Below are positions 23,723 to 32,710 of a stretch of DNA of 64,000 nt, in pieces. Made by a program: the position numbers and the translations under genes. The stretch's first letter is position 1. Each line of letters opens with the position of its first letter. The DNA is from Bariatricus massiliensis (lineage in GTDB: Bacteria; Bacillota; Clostridia; Lachnospirales; Lachnospiraceae), in the NCBI RefSeq assembly GCF_900086725.1, contig NZ_LT574836.1, positions 1 through 64,000 on the forward strand, read 5' to 3'. The notes beneath the pieces are model-generated. The model worked only from the letters and a program-made list of their open reading frames with translations. It searched no databases and had not been told where the DNA came from.

Positions 23723-25069
23723 ATGGCAGTAATAGGTGTAGTAACAGATGATTTCACCGGAACCGCCAGCGCCGGTATGCTGATGGCCAAGGCACATGTT
23801 GAAACCGGCCTTTTCTCTGATGACGCTCAGATGAAGGAATTCAAAGAACTTAATCAATTGGAAGCTGTCTATGTCAGTACAAACAGCAGACATCTTCCGC
23901 CGCCGGAGGCATATCGGGTTGTATCTGATACGACTAGAACATTGGGCACTATGGGAGTAACCTACTTCTCCAAAAAGATTGACACCACTCTTCGAGGAGG
24001 AATCGGATATGAGATTGACGCAATGCTGGACTACCTTGGACAAGACGCCATCGCGGTCATGGTAACGGCAATGCCGCAGTCGAAACGAATCTGTGTGGGA
24101 GGATATTCCATTATTGACAGTGTGATTTTGAATGAAACACCTGTCGCCAGAGATGTAAAAACACCGGTAAAAGATTGTTATGTGCCGGAATTGATTGAGG
24201 CGCAGAGCAGACGTAAGGTGGACTGGATTTCAATAAGGGATGTGAAGAAAGGAAAGTCCCATTTGATGGAATGCCTGAGACAGAGCCGGTGCAGCGGCAG
24301 TGGTATTATTATCGTTGACGCTGTCAGCATGGAGCATGTACAGGTGATTGCAGAAGCATGTGCGGCGCTTCAGTGGCAGAATTTACTGGCTGTAGATCCA
24401 GGACCGTTTACTATGAAGCTGGCAGCCGTGAGGGGGATTGCGGATGAGACACCTGATCCGCAGACAAAAGAAGAAAACATTTCCTGTGATAAAACCACCC
24501 TCATGGTAGTCGGGAGCGCCAATCCACAGACCGGACTGCAGCTTCGTAAACTTTGTGAAGATGACGCGCAGAATATTCAGCTGAGTGCCGACCCAAAAGC
24601 TTTGGCAGGCGGTGGAGAGTCAAAAGACAGGGAAGTAGATAGGGTGGTAACGGAGTTTAGTATTTTGATGAAACAGCCACTGCCCCCAAAGTGTATTATT
24701 ATTGAGACTGCATTTCACGGTTCACTCGTGGATCTTCAGGAAGAAGACCGGAGAAACGGGTATGAGAGCGGGAGGAGTTCTGACCTGATCAATCAAGGTC
24801 TGGCGGCTATAACTGAAAAAGTTTTGGAGAAATACAGCCAAAAGTTAACAGGACTCATGCTTACCGGCGGCGACACGATGGAATGTGTGGCTAGGAAAAT
24901 AGGTGTAAGCTGCATCAAGGCTGTGGACAATATTGTCGCGCAGGTTGATGTGGGAAGAATCCTCGGTAAATATGAAGGGATGCCGATTGTCGTAAAAGGC
25001 GGTTTCTGTGGCTACGACACAATCGGTATAGATATTGTAAAACGTCTGCAGAAAGAAGCTGCAAAATAA
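23723..25069 (+). CDS. Four-carbon acid sugar kinase (DtnK/DenK-like)
   Basis: The 448-residue product matches the kinase family once called DUF1537. It has an N-terminal domain with GVVTDDFTGTASAGMLMA (residues ~5-22) and a C-terminal nucleotide-binding domain with GSANPQT and LMLTGGDTMECVARKIG near residues 374-390. Members phosphorylate threonate, erythronate or related acids at C4. Beside PdxA2 it completes the two-step route from D-threonate (or D-erythronate) to DHAP and CO2; which acid is used cannot be told. It lies 11 bases after pdxA2 and 24 before the permease gene. Confidence 0.88.
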   Translation: MAVIGVVTDDFTGTASAGMLMAKAHVETGLFSDDAQMKEFKELNQLEAVYVSTNSRHLPPPEAYRVVSDTTRTLGTMGVTYFSKKIDTTLRGGIGYEIDAMLDYLGQDAIAVMVTAMPQSKRICVGGYSIIDSVILNETPVARDVKTPVKDCYVPELIEAQSRRKVDWISIRDVKKGKSHLMECLRQSRCSGSGIIIVDAVSMEHVQVIAEACAALQWQNLLAVDPGPFTMKLAAVRGIADETPDPQTKEENISCDKTTLMVVGSANPQTGLQLRKLCEDDAQNIQLSADPKALAGGGESKDREVDRVVTEFSILMKQPLPPKCIIIETAFHGSLVDLQEEDRRNGYESGRSSDLINQGLAAITEKVLEKYSQKLTGLMLTGGDTMECVARKIGVSCIKAVDNIVAQVDVGRILGKYEGMPIVVKGGFCGYDTIGIDIVKRLQKEAAK

Positions 25070-25093
25070 AACAAATCAGGAAGGAGCTTTATT

Positions 25094-26059
25094 ATGATAC
25101 TTAATTTTTTAAAGAAAATCCCGGCGGGTATGATGGTAGTACCTCTATTATTAGGCAGTATTATTACAACGATTTTCCCGAATATCTGGGAGATTGGCGG
25201 ACTCACGGCAGCTGTATTTTCCAGTGTGGGGACGAATACACTGCTTGGGGCACAGCTGTTCTGCATGGGAACGGCACTTCAAGTCAAAGATATGCCGGCT
25301 GTGCTAAAGCGTGGCGGAGTCCTTCTTATTGCGAAATTTGCAATCGGCGCAGGACTCGGAATATTAGTCGGAAAACTCTTCGGGGACGCCGGATTTTTTG
25401 GTCTCTCTACGCTGGCTATAGTCAGTGCGGTCACTAACTCCAACGGCAGTGTTTACCTGACATTGATGGGCAATTACGGCGACCGGGCTGATGCAGGATG
25501 TTTCCCGCTGCTGGCGCTCAATGACGGACCATTTTTTACACTGGTGGCACTTGGCGCGTCGGGTCTTGCCAATATTCCGTTCATGTCCCTGCTGGCAGCC
25601 ATTATACCGGTAGCGCTGGGCATGCTTATCGGTAATCTTGACCACGGCATGAGAGATATTTTTGCTCCTATGGGAACGGCGATTATACCATTGATTGGCT
25701 TCGCCCTCGGTACAGGAATCAATCTGATGAATATTGTAAAGGGCGGTGCATCCGGAATCATTCTCGGTCTCATCACCGTATTTATCGGCGGTATCTTCAT
25801 TGTTCTCTGTGACCGTTTTATATCCCGGCGGCCGGGGTATGCTGGATGGGCTGTCGCTACCACCGCGGGGAATGCAGTTGCGGTTCCGGCAGCAGTAGCG
25901 CTGGTAGATCCAAGTCTGGAAGCGGTTGCTGCAACTGCAACTGTTCAGGTCGCCGCGTCGGTAGTGGTAAGCTGTATTCTTGTACCGATTATCACGAGCT
26001 GGTGGGCCAAAAAATATGGATGTCCCCAGATGCCTTTAGAGGGTCAGGAATTCAAGTAA
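25094..26059 (+). CDS. KdgT-type 2-keto-3-deoxygluconate permease family transporter
   Basis: The 321-residue protein is hydrophobic throughout (about ten helices) and resembles the KdgT proton symporters: it opens with LKKIPAGMMVVPLLLGSIITT and contains NSNGSVYLTLMGNYGDRADAG, NDGPFFTLVALGASGLA, and AGWAVATTAGNAVAVPAAVA. KdgT proteins import sugar acids. Given its neighbours it probably imports threonate- or erythronate-like acids rather than ketodeoxygluconate. It is the last gene of the operon, followed by a terminator at 26092. Confidence 0.88.
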   Translation: MILNFLKKIPAGMMVVPLLLGSIITTIFPNIWEIGGLTAAVFSSVGTNTLLGAQLFCMGTALQVKDMPAVLKRGGVLLIAKFAIGAGLGILVGKLFGDAGFFGLSTLAIVSAVTNSNGSVYLTLMGNYGDRADAGCFPLLALNDGPFFTLVALGASGLANIPFMSLLAAIIPVALGMLIGNLDHGMRDIFAPMGTAIIPLIGFALGTGINLMNIVKGGASGIILGLITVFIGGIFIVLCDRFISRRPGYAGWAVATTAGNAVAVPAAVALVDPSLEAVAATATVQVAASVVVSCILVPIITSWWAKKYGCPQMPLEGQEFK

Positions 26060-26091
26060 AATTATAGTACATATAAGAGTTGTTAAAGAGA

Positions 26092-26127
26092 GGACTGGTA
26101 AGGCTGCGGCATTACCAGTCCTTCTTT
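26092..26127 (+). terminator. Terminator of the four-carbon acid operon
   Basis: GGACTGGTAA (26092-26101) pairs with TTACCAGTCC (26112-26121), followed by TTCTTT. Confidence 0.82.
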
Positions 26128-26146
26128 AGAATTTCTTTCGTTTTTT

Positions 26147-26231
26147 ATTCTGCCGCATTTAAGATATTGCAGTTATATTAGTCTTATTAAGTTCCGGAGG
26201 TCTATCAGAAAGCGGCAGAATGTAGTATAAT
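26147..26231 (+). promoter_or_regulatory. Upstream region of the second two-component pair
   Basis: ATTCTGCCGC (26147-26156) and GCGGCAGAAT (26212-26221) form a perfect 10-base inverted repeat 55 bases apart. A consensus TATAAT lies at 26226-26231, but no convincing -35 box is present. This could be an activator-dependent promoter or a remnant terminator arm. Evidence is thin. Confidence 0.35.
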
Positions 26232-26298
26232 CTCTACGAAGACTATCAATCAGGCATAGTGCCGGCATATAGAAATAATGAGAGGGAGATATAGAAAG

Positions 26299-27006
26299 AT
26301 GGAAATGAATCATGTATTAGTTGTAGAAGATGACAAGGAAATTCGGGAAGGTGTTGAGATATATCTGAGAAGTCAGGGATATGAAGTATTTCAGGCGGCA
26401 GACGGTGTGGAAGGGCTGGAAATTATTAATAAGGAAGAAATCCATCTTGCCATAGTAGATATCATGATGCCTCGGATGGATGGAATCGCCATGACCATTA
26501 AGCTGCGGGAAAAGTATGATTTTCCGGTAATCATGCTGTCGGCAAAGTCAGAAGAAGTGGATAAAATTATGGGACTGAACATTGGGGCGGACGACTATGT
26601 CACGAAACCATTTACACCGATGGAGCTTCTTGCGAGAGTGAATTCCCAGCTTCGCAGGTATAGAAAATTTGCAGAGCGTTTGGAGCAGAAGGAAGTCAAA
26701 TCAAACATACATGTAATCGGCGGCTTGGAGCTGAATGAGGATACAGTGGAAGTGACGGTGGACGGGGAGCCGGTAAAGCTGACGCCGACAGAGTATAAAA
26801 TATTGCTTCTACTGATAAAAAGCCCGGGACGTGTATTTTCAGCAGAGGAGATCTATGAGAGAGTATGGAACGAATATGCTATCTCTACAGATACAATTAT
26901 GGTTCATATCAGAAACATCCGGGAGAAGATTGAAATCAACCCGAAAGAACCAAAATATTTGAAGGTGGTGTGGGGCGTTGGATACAAGATTGAAAAACAG
27001 GCATAA
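26299..27006 (+). CDS. OmpR-family response regulator
   Basis: The 235-residue regulator has a receiver domain (EDD at residues 10-12, phospho-acceptor Asp54 in AIVDIMMP, Lys in YVTKPFTP) and a C-terminal winged helix (PVKLTPTEYKILLLLIKSPGRVF, TIMVHIRNIREKI, VWGVGYKIE). The ATG at 26299 has GGGAG about ten bases upstream; the open frame from 26278 lacks a site. Its stop overlaps the start of the kinase gene, so the two are coupled. No target gene is adjacent. Confidence 0.93.
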   Translation: MEMNHVLVVEDDKEIREGVEIYLRSQGYEVFQAADGVEGLEIINKEEIHLAIVDIMMPRMDGIAMTIKLREKYDFPVIMLSAKSEEVDKIMGLNIGADDYVTKPFTPMELLARVNSQLRRYRKFAERLEQKEVKSNIHVIGGLELNEDTVEVTVDGEPVKLTPTEYKILLLLIKSPGRVFSAEEIYERVWNEYAISTDTIMVHIRNIREKIEINPKEPKYLKVVWGVGYKIEKQA

Positions 27007-29059
27007 ATTAGCAGTATTTTTAATAGTTTTGCTCATAATAATACCGGCCTCCGTGATAACGGGGGAATACGGTAAATTTTATTCTGAGACGGTAAAAGAG
27101 AAAGAAGTAACCGGAACGGACTACCGCAGTTCGGAGCAGTTCCTAACCCTTTTTATTGATAGTAATTATGTTCTGTTCAACCGCGGGAGCGGGCAGGATG
27201 AAGCGGCATTGGAGAAGACCTTCAGTAATGTTTGGAAAGCGTTTGACAGCATTTATCCCTATATGGATTATCAGGTGATGGATGAGAATAAGAAGATTCT
27301 TCAAAAAAGTATTTCCGGGTCAACGGAAGAGATGTCCATTGAGCAGATGGAAGATTATGAATTAGGTTTTATTATCAGCTATGATGCCCAAGGCACGCCG
27401 CAGGTGGAGGTTGTCACAGATGATGACAATGGAACACAAAACATCGTGTTGAAGCGGCTTGCAAATAATCCCCAAATAGAAGAAACTCATGGACAGGAAG
27501 AAGTTTCAGGGGAGGAGCTTGTACTGGAAACACCAAAAAACAGGACATTTATGTATGGAATTACAGAGGATAACCTTCTGAAGTTTATGGAGGAAGGGGA
27601 TTATATTTACTATTATAACAGTGATAATGCACTTCCCTTGATGTCGGCGGAGATTATGGTACTTGTATTGATAGTGGGGGCGGGTGCCCTTCTGCTTCCG
27701 CAGTGGAAATCACTCAACACCGGACGGGAAAAAATCTTTCAGATGTCTTTTGAGATACCCGCAGTGTTATGTCTGTTCCTATCTTCATTCCTTGCGGAGA
27801 ATATGCATTGGCTGGTCACGCGAGAGGGCGGGAACTCAACAGTTCTGGATTTTTGGATTTGGACAGTTTTCTTTGCGATAATATACTGGCTGGCAGGTTC
27901 TCTGCGCTGGGCGGGAGAATATGGATTCAAAAGATACGCAAAAGAGCGTCTGTGGACGTATAAACTTTGGCACGGCTTTAAGAGAATCTTTCCAAACATC
28001 AAAAATTGGAGCGGAAAACAGTTAAACCGTTTATACCATACTTTGGATGATATAAATTTAGACGATAAAAATAATAGAATCATTTTTAAAATAGTTCTTA
28101 TAAATTTTGTCATATTAGTTATATTTTGTACGTTTGGGTACTATGGGACGCTGGGATTGCTTATATATTCTGCCATTCTATTCTATGTACTTCGCAAGTA
28201 TTTTAATGATTTGAAAAATAAATACCGTCTTTTGTTAAATGCTACCAACGAAATTGCAGAGGGAAATCTTGATGTCCAGATAGAGGGGGAATTAGGAGTA
28301 TTCAGTCCCTTCAGAACGGAGATAGAGAAGATTCAGTCCGGCTTCAAAAAAGCAGTGGATCAGGAAGTAAAAAGTCAGAAGATGAAAACAGAATTGATAA
28401 CCAATGTGTCCCATGATTTAAAAACACCGCTGACCGCTATCATCACTTATGTCAATCTTTTGAAAGAAGAAAAAGATGAGGAGAGACGGAAAGATTATGT
28501 GGATGTGTTGGAGCGCAAGTCCCTGCGGCTGAAGGCGTTGATAGAAGACTTGTTCGAAATCAGCAAGGCCAGCAGTCAAAATGTGACGTTGGACTTGATG
28601 AGTGTTGACATTATCAATCTGTTCAAACAAGTAAAATTAGAACTGGACGATAAAATAAAAGAGGCGGATCTTGATTTTAGAATGACTTTGCCGGAGGAAA
28701 AAATTATTTTGACGCTGGACAGCCAGAAGACATACCGCATTTTTGAAAACCTGCTCGTCAATATTACAAAATATGCGCTGCCCCATACGAGGGTCTACAT
28801 TGAGATGATGACAGAAGGGCAGGATGTTGTGATCCGTATGAAAAATATCTCGGCTGCAGAATTGAATTTTAATCCGGAAGAAATTACAGAGCGGTTCGTG
28901 CGGGGAGACGTTTCTCGAAATACGGAAGGCTCAGGGCTTGGGCTGGCTATAGCCAAAAGTTTTGTGGAGCTGCAGAGAGGCACGCTTAAGATAGAGACAG
29001 AAGCAGACCTCTATAAAGTGGAGATTAGATTTAAAAGGATAGAGATTCAAAACGAATAG
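26978..29059 (+). CDS. Large sensor histidine kinase, multi-pass
   Basis: The 693-residue kinase starts with TTG at 26978, inside the regulator gene (29-base overlap), behind AAGGTGG; no better start keeps the first membrane helix. The layout is: transmembrane helix (residues ~10-30), an outside sensor region (~31-225), then about four to five helices (~228-410), HAMP-like linker, HisKA with His479 in NVSHDLKTPLTAI, and an ATPase domain with GSGLGLAIAKSFVE. The unusual mid-protein helices place the kinase core after a polytopic block. Signal unknown. A terminator follows at 29064. Confidence 0.9.
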   Translation: MDTRLKNRHKLAVFLIVLLIIIPASVITGEYGKFYSETVKEKEVTGTDYRSSEQFLTLFIDSNYVLFNRGSGQDEAALEKTFSNVWKAFDSIYPYMDYQVMDENKKILQKSISGSTEEMSIEQMEDYELGFIISYDAQGTPQVEVVTDDDNGTQNIVLKRLANNPQIEETHGQEEVSGEELVLETPKNRTFMYGITEDNLLKFMEEGDYIYYYNSDNALPLMSAEIMVLVLIVGAGALLLPQWKSLNTGREKIFQMSFEIPAVLCLFLSSFLAENMHWLVTREGGNSTVLDFWIWTVFFAIIYWLAGSLRWAGEYGFKRYAKERLWTYKLWHGFKRIFPNIKNWSGKQLNRLYHTLDDINLDDKNNRIIFKIVLINFVILVIFCTFGYYGTLGLLIYSAILFYVLRKYFNDLKNKYRLLLNATNEIAEGNLDVQIEGELGVFSPFRTEIEKIQSGFKKAVDQEVKSQKMKTELITNVSHDLKTPLTAIITYVNLLKEEKDEERRKDYVDVLERKSLRLKALIEDLFEISKASSQNVTLDLMSVDIINLFKQVKLELDDKIKEADLDFRMTLPEEKIILTLDSQKTYRIFENLLVNITKYALPHTRVYIEMMTEGQDVVIRMKNISAAELNFNPEEITERFVRGDVSRNTEGSGLGLAIAKSFVELQRGTLKIETEADLYKVEIRFKRIEIQNE

Positions 29060-29063
29060 TAAA

Positions 29064-29093
29064 AAGAAGCTTCCCTATATGGGAGGCTTCTTT
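29064..29093. terminator. Bidirectional terminator
   Basis: AGAAGCTTCCC (29065-29075) pairs with GGGAGGCTTCT (29081-29091) around a short TATAT loop, followed by TTC; on the other strand A-rich sequence gives T residues. It lies between the kinase gene and the convergent LacI gene. Confidence 0.75.
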
Positions 29094-29098
29094 CACGT

Positions 29099-30139
29099 TC
29101 ATTCGATAAACCCTTCCGTGGTCTCACGGCGGATGAGGATTGGAGTTATCATTTTATGAATCGGCTCATTCAAAGGTACCGGTTTTCTTTTTTTACGCTC
29201 GTTCATCTGTTCTACGAGCAGGCCGACTGCTTCATAAGCCAGTTTTTCAATCTGCTGTCCTATTGTACTGATGGGGATGACTGCCTCCTCGGAAACAGGA
29301 GAATTATCAAAACCTATAATAAGATAATCATCCGGCAGGGTTCCGTATCTGCGGAACAAAAGATTGAGCAGTACGTTGGCATAGGTGTCGCTTGAGACGA
29401 AGATACCTTTTTTCTGATTTGGATAGTCCTTTTCTATCTCGCTGAGGATCCGCAGCATCTGTCTTTGACTGATTTCATGTGTGCTGCCTAATTCTTCGAT
29501 GATTACCCGGTGGGGAAAGTGATGTTCCTCACAGAAATCTTGAAATCCTTTGATACGTCCGTAAGCGGGGCGCTCCTCAGGCGTGGGAGTATTTATGTGT
29601 ATAAGGACATCACATTTATGTCTGGCCAGAAGGCTTGTGGCCTGAACAGCCCCCATATAGTTGTCGGTGTTGACACTGCAGACACGGCGGTCTTCACGCT
29701 CAATAGCAACAATAGGTATCTGGAGCCCCGCCAATTCTTCGGATGGAATCGTGTGGCTTAGGATAATCATGCCTTCTATCTGATAACTAAGCAATTCCTG
29801 AATGTAGCGGCGTTCACTTTCCTCGTTCCCATTACTGATAAAGACAAGGAATTTGTAACCGAAGGTCTCGTAGGTCGAGAGTATCTGATCCAGCATATCG
29901 GAGTAATATCTGAGGTAGAGATTGGGCACGATAATACCTATGAATTCTGTTTTGCCGCTTGCTAAGATACGCGCTACTTTATTTTCTTTGTAGTCGAGTT
30001 TTACAAGCGCATCGGAGATAATCTGCTGGTTTTCTAAGGTCAAAGAATCTGGATTGTTAAAATATCTGGAGATGGTTGTCTTAGAAAAATTTGTATATTT
30101 TGCAATATCGTCAAATGTAACTTTTTTTTTCGGAGTCAT
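29099..30139 (-). CDS. LacI-family repressor of the sucrose/fructan operon
   Basis: The 346-residue protein has an N-terminal LacI helix-turn-helix (residues ~8-55; VTFDDIAKYTNFSKTTISRYFNNP, then hinge helix region KVARILASGKT) and a periplasmic-binding-protein-like sensor (~62-340; IGIIVPNLYLRYYSDML, IVAIERED, GRIKGFQDFC, IGFDNSPVSE). It diverges from the ABC sugar transporter operon. Four TAACCGGTTA-type half-palindromes between them are almost surely its operators. The inducer is likely sucrose, a fructo-oligosaccharide or a phosphate derivative, inferred from the operon. Confidence 0.92.
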   Translation of the reverse strand: MTPKKKVTFDDIAKYTNFSKTTISRYFNNPDSLTLENQQIISDALVKLDYKENKVARILASGKTEFIGIIVPNLYLRYYSDMLDQILSTYETFGYKFLVFISNGNEESERRYIQELLSYQIEGMIILSHTIPSEELAGLQIPIVAIEREDRRVCSVNTDNYMGAVQATSLLARHKCDVLIHINTPTPEERPAYGRIKGFQDFCEEHHFPHRVIIEELGSTHEISQRQMLRILSEIEKDYPNQKKGIFVSSDTYANVLLNLLFRRYGTLPDDYLIIGFDNSPVSEEAVIPISTIGQQIEKLAYEAVGLLVEQMNERKKRKPVPLNEPIHKMITPILIRRETTEGFIE

Positions 30140-30222
30140 TGGATCACGCTGCTTTCTTTATAATGATTTCATGTAGTATTCTTATGTACAAGTATAACAA
30201 AATTCAAATATATGGGCAATAA

Positions 30223-30246
30223 GTAATCGGTTAAGTAACCGGTTTT
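30223..30246. promoter_or_regulatory. LacI operator pair, proximal to the repressor gene
   Basis: Two adjoining sites, GTAATCGGTTAA (30223-30234) and GTAACCGGTTTT (30235-30246), match the central CGGTT pattern of the promoter-side pair at 30350-30373 and sit about 85 bases from the lacI-type start codon. Confidence 0.7.
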
Positions 30247-30309
30247 GTGACATGTTTACAAATTTTGACCGTACCACTCGTATATAATTGCTGAAAATTA
30301 GCTTGCAGA

Positions 30310-30373
30310 TTGACGGGGAAAAATATCTATGCTATGATATAAGCATAAAGTAACCGGTTACTTTACCGGTTAC
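30310..30373 (+). promoter_or_regulatory. Promoter and operator pair of the sucrose/fructan operon
   Basis: TTGACG (30310-30315) and TATGAT (30333-30338) are 17 bp apart, giving a start near 30345. Directly behind come the palindrome GTAACCGGTTAC (30350-30361) and a second copy TTTACCGGTTAC (30362-30373), covering about +5 to +28. A repressor there would block initiation or early elongation. Confidence 0.8.
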
Positions 30374-30444
30374 TGGAAAAAGAAAATGTTGGCATAATCG
30401 GAAGAAACATTATTCCGGAAAGAGCGATTAGGAGGATTGATGGA

Positions 30445-31821
30445 ATGAAGAAGAGTGCAGGGGCAAAAGGGATAGCAGTGATTCTTGCGGCAGCGATGGC
30501 CGCAACGATGCTGACTGGATGCCGGTTTGGGTTTGCGAGCGATCCGGACGACCCGAATGAAGAGGTGAAGGAAGTGCCGATTGATACGTCTATTGACACG
30601 TTTGTGTATGACAGCAGCCTGCAGGGGACGAAAATTACTCTGCTGAATTCTAAGGCAGAGATACAGGTGGCTTTAGAGAAAATGTCTCAGGCATTTGAAG
30701 AGAAATCCGGGGTGCATGTGGAAGTTATGCCGGTGACGGACGGCGATTCTCCGTATACTAAGGTAGTCAGCATGTACAATTCAGGGACACCGCCTACAAT
30801 GGCAATCTTAGACACAACAGATGTCATTGCACTGGCGGAAGAAAAGGCGGCCGATTTGACCGGGGAAGATTGGAATGCTGAGGCAGAGGAATACTTGACT
30901 GAGGTGAATGGAAAAATTTATAGTTTTCCACTTTGCATTGAAGGCAGGGGGATTATTTACAATAAAGCTGTAATTGAAGAGGCGCTGGGCAGGGAATTTG
31001 ACCCGGAATCCATCAGAAGTCTGGATGAATTTGAAGAACTGCTGGAGACGTTGAAAGAGGCCGGAATAGAAAAACCGGTGTCGCTGGCAAAAGAGGATTG
31101 GTCCCTTGGAGCCCATCATCTGCAGTATATTTATGAGACATATGACGGCACATCAGAGGGAGCACAGGGAATTATCGATGAAATTAAAAACGGGAAGCTT
31201 AAGCTGGATACCTATGGGCGTCTTGGTGAATTTCTTGATATGTTCGATGTCTTGAAAGCGTATAATGTGGCGAAAGGTGACCCGCTGGGAGCAGATTATG
31301 ACGAGATGGCTATCGATCTGGCAGACGGAAAGACAGCCTTTTGGTTCAATGGAAACTGGGCATGGCCGAATCTTGCCGAGGCCGGAGCAGAAGAGGAGGA
31401 CGACTATGGATTTCTTCCTTACTTCCTGAATAATGATACCGATGATTTTGCCAATCAAAAAATACAGGCATCGCCGTCAAAACAAGTGATGGTGGACGGC
31501 CAGATGTCGTCGGAGAAAGAACAGGCTGCGGCCAAGGAATTTTTGAATTGGATTGTATTTTCAGAGATTGGACAGCAGATGCTTGTAAAGACTTGCAACG
31601 TCATACCGCCGTTTATCAATAACCCTTATGAGCCGGCGGACCCGCTGAGCCGGGATATCTACGAGAAGGTGCAGTCTGGAGGGACATTTAACGCATCGGC
31701 GATTGTGCCGAATGACCATTGGGCAGTACTTCTCTCCGCAATGCAGAAATACCTTGCGGAGAGAAGCGACCGGGAAGAACTGACTGAATCTATTATAGAA
31801 TACTGGGCAGAGCAGAAGTAG
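30445..31821 (+). CDS. Sugar ABC transporter substrate-binding lipoprotein
   Basis: The 458-residue protein has a lipoprotein signal peptide ending in the lipobox LTGC (Cys at residue ~27), so it is tethered outside the membrane. The mature part is a family 1 solute-binding fold: YDSSLQGTKITLLNSKAEIQ, a KVVSMYNSGTPPTMAILDTTD ligand-loop region, FNGNWAWPNL near residue 300, and the EFLNWIVFSEIGQQML C-terminal helix. Acidic clusters follow the Cys. AGGAGG precedes the ATG. It opens an operon with two permeases and intracellular glycosidases acting on sucrose-type sugars, so sucrose or short fructans are the likely ligands. Confidence 0.92.
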   Translation: MKKSAGAKGIAVILAAAMAATMLTGCRFGFASDPDDPNEEVKEVPIDTSIDTFVYDSSLQGTKITLLNSKAEIQVALEKMSQAFEEKSGVHVEVMPVTDGDSPYTKVVSMYNSGTPPTMAILDTTDVIALAEEKAADLTGEDWNAEAEEYLTEVNGKIYSFPLCIEGRGIIYNKAVIEEALGREFDPESIRSLDEFEELLETLKEAGIEKPVSLAKEDWSLGAHHLQYIYETYDGTSEGAQGIIDEIKNGKLKLDTYGRLGEFLDMFDVLKAYNVAKGDPLGADYDEMAIDLADGKTAFWFNGNWAWPNLAEAGAEEEDDYGFLPYFLNNDTDDFANQKIQASPSKQVMVDGQMSSEKEQAAAKEFLNWIVFSEIGQQMLVKTCNVIPPFINNPYEPADPLSRDIYEKVQSGGTFNASAIVPNDHWAVLLSAMQKYLAERSDREELTESIIEYWAEQK

Positions 31822-31837
31822 GAAAGAAGGGAAAAGG

Positions 31838-32710
31838 ATGAGAAATAAAAATAAAGGAAAAGATTTCTGTATGTTTGCATTACCGGGTATGTTTTGCTTC
31901 TTTGCCGTGGTAATCATACCGTTCGTCTATGGTGTTTATCTTACTCTGACAGATTGGAATGGTGTTGCGAAAGTAAAAAACTTTATCGGCCTTGAGAATT
32001 TTAAAGGAGTCATGAAGGACGGCCAGTTCTGGACTTCCTTGGGGCTGACTTTCAAATATGTAATATTGGTAGTTCTGCTCGTCAATGTAATCGCATTTTT
32101 ACTGGCGTATTTACTGACCAGAGGAATCAAGGGACAAAACTTTTTCCGGGCAGGATTTTTTACTCCGAACTTGATAGGGGGCATTGTTCTGGGATATATT
32201 TGGCAGTTTGTATTTTCCAGAGTGTTCGTAAATGTTGGAGAGGCCACAGGCTGGAAGCTGTTCGGCGTATCTTGGCTGTCCGATCCGACGAAAGCCTTTG
32301 TGGCGTTGGTGGCTGTATCTGTGTGGCAGCTGTCGGGTTATATGATTCTCATCTACGTGGCAGGCTTTATGGGGCTCAGCGAGGATGTTATGGAGGCCGC
32401 AAGTATTGACGGAGCGTCCGGGTGGGTCAAGATGAAGAGCATTATCATGCCTCTTATGATGTCATCCGTTACCATTTGTTTATTCCTCACACTGTCCCGC
32501 GCATTTATGGTATATGACGTGAACCTTTCCTTGACGGCCGGCGCGCCTTATGGGACAACGGAGATGGCGGCAATGCATGTATATGAGAAGGCGTTTACAT
32601 CCAGACAGTTTGGCGTAGGCCAGGCGGAGGCATTTATTCTCTTTATCATTGTTGCATGTATCAGCGGTATTCAGGTTTATCTGACGAAGAAGAAGGAGGT
32701 CGAAGCATAA
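31838..32710 (+). CDS. Sugar ABC transporter permease (MalF/MsmF type)
   Basis: The 290-residue inner-membrane permease has six helices and the coupling-helix EAA motif (EAASIDGASGWVKMKSIIMPLM, about residues 188-209) that contacts the ATPase. It opens with a short basic segment and FCMFALPGMFCFFAVVIIPFVYG. It follows the binding protein by 16 bases and overlaps the next permease by one base. No ATPase gene is in this operon. Confidence 0.93.
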   Translation: MRNKNKGKDFCMFALPGMFCFFAVVIIPFVYGVYLTLTDWNGVAKVKNFIGLENFKGVMKDGQFWTSLGLTFKYVILVVLLVNVIAFLLAYLLTRGIKGQNFFRAGFFTPNLIGGIVLGYIWQFVFSRVFVNVGEATGWKLFGVSWLSDPTKAFVALVAVSVWQLSGYMILIYVAGFMGLSEDVMEAASIDGASGWVKMKSIIMPLMMSSVTICLFLTLSRAFMVYDVNLSLTAGAPYGTTEMAAMHVYEKAFTSRQFGVGQAEAFILFIIVACISGIQVYLTKKKEVEA

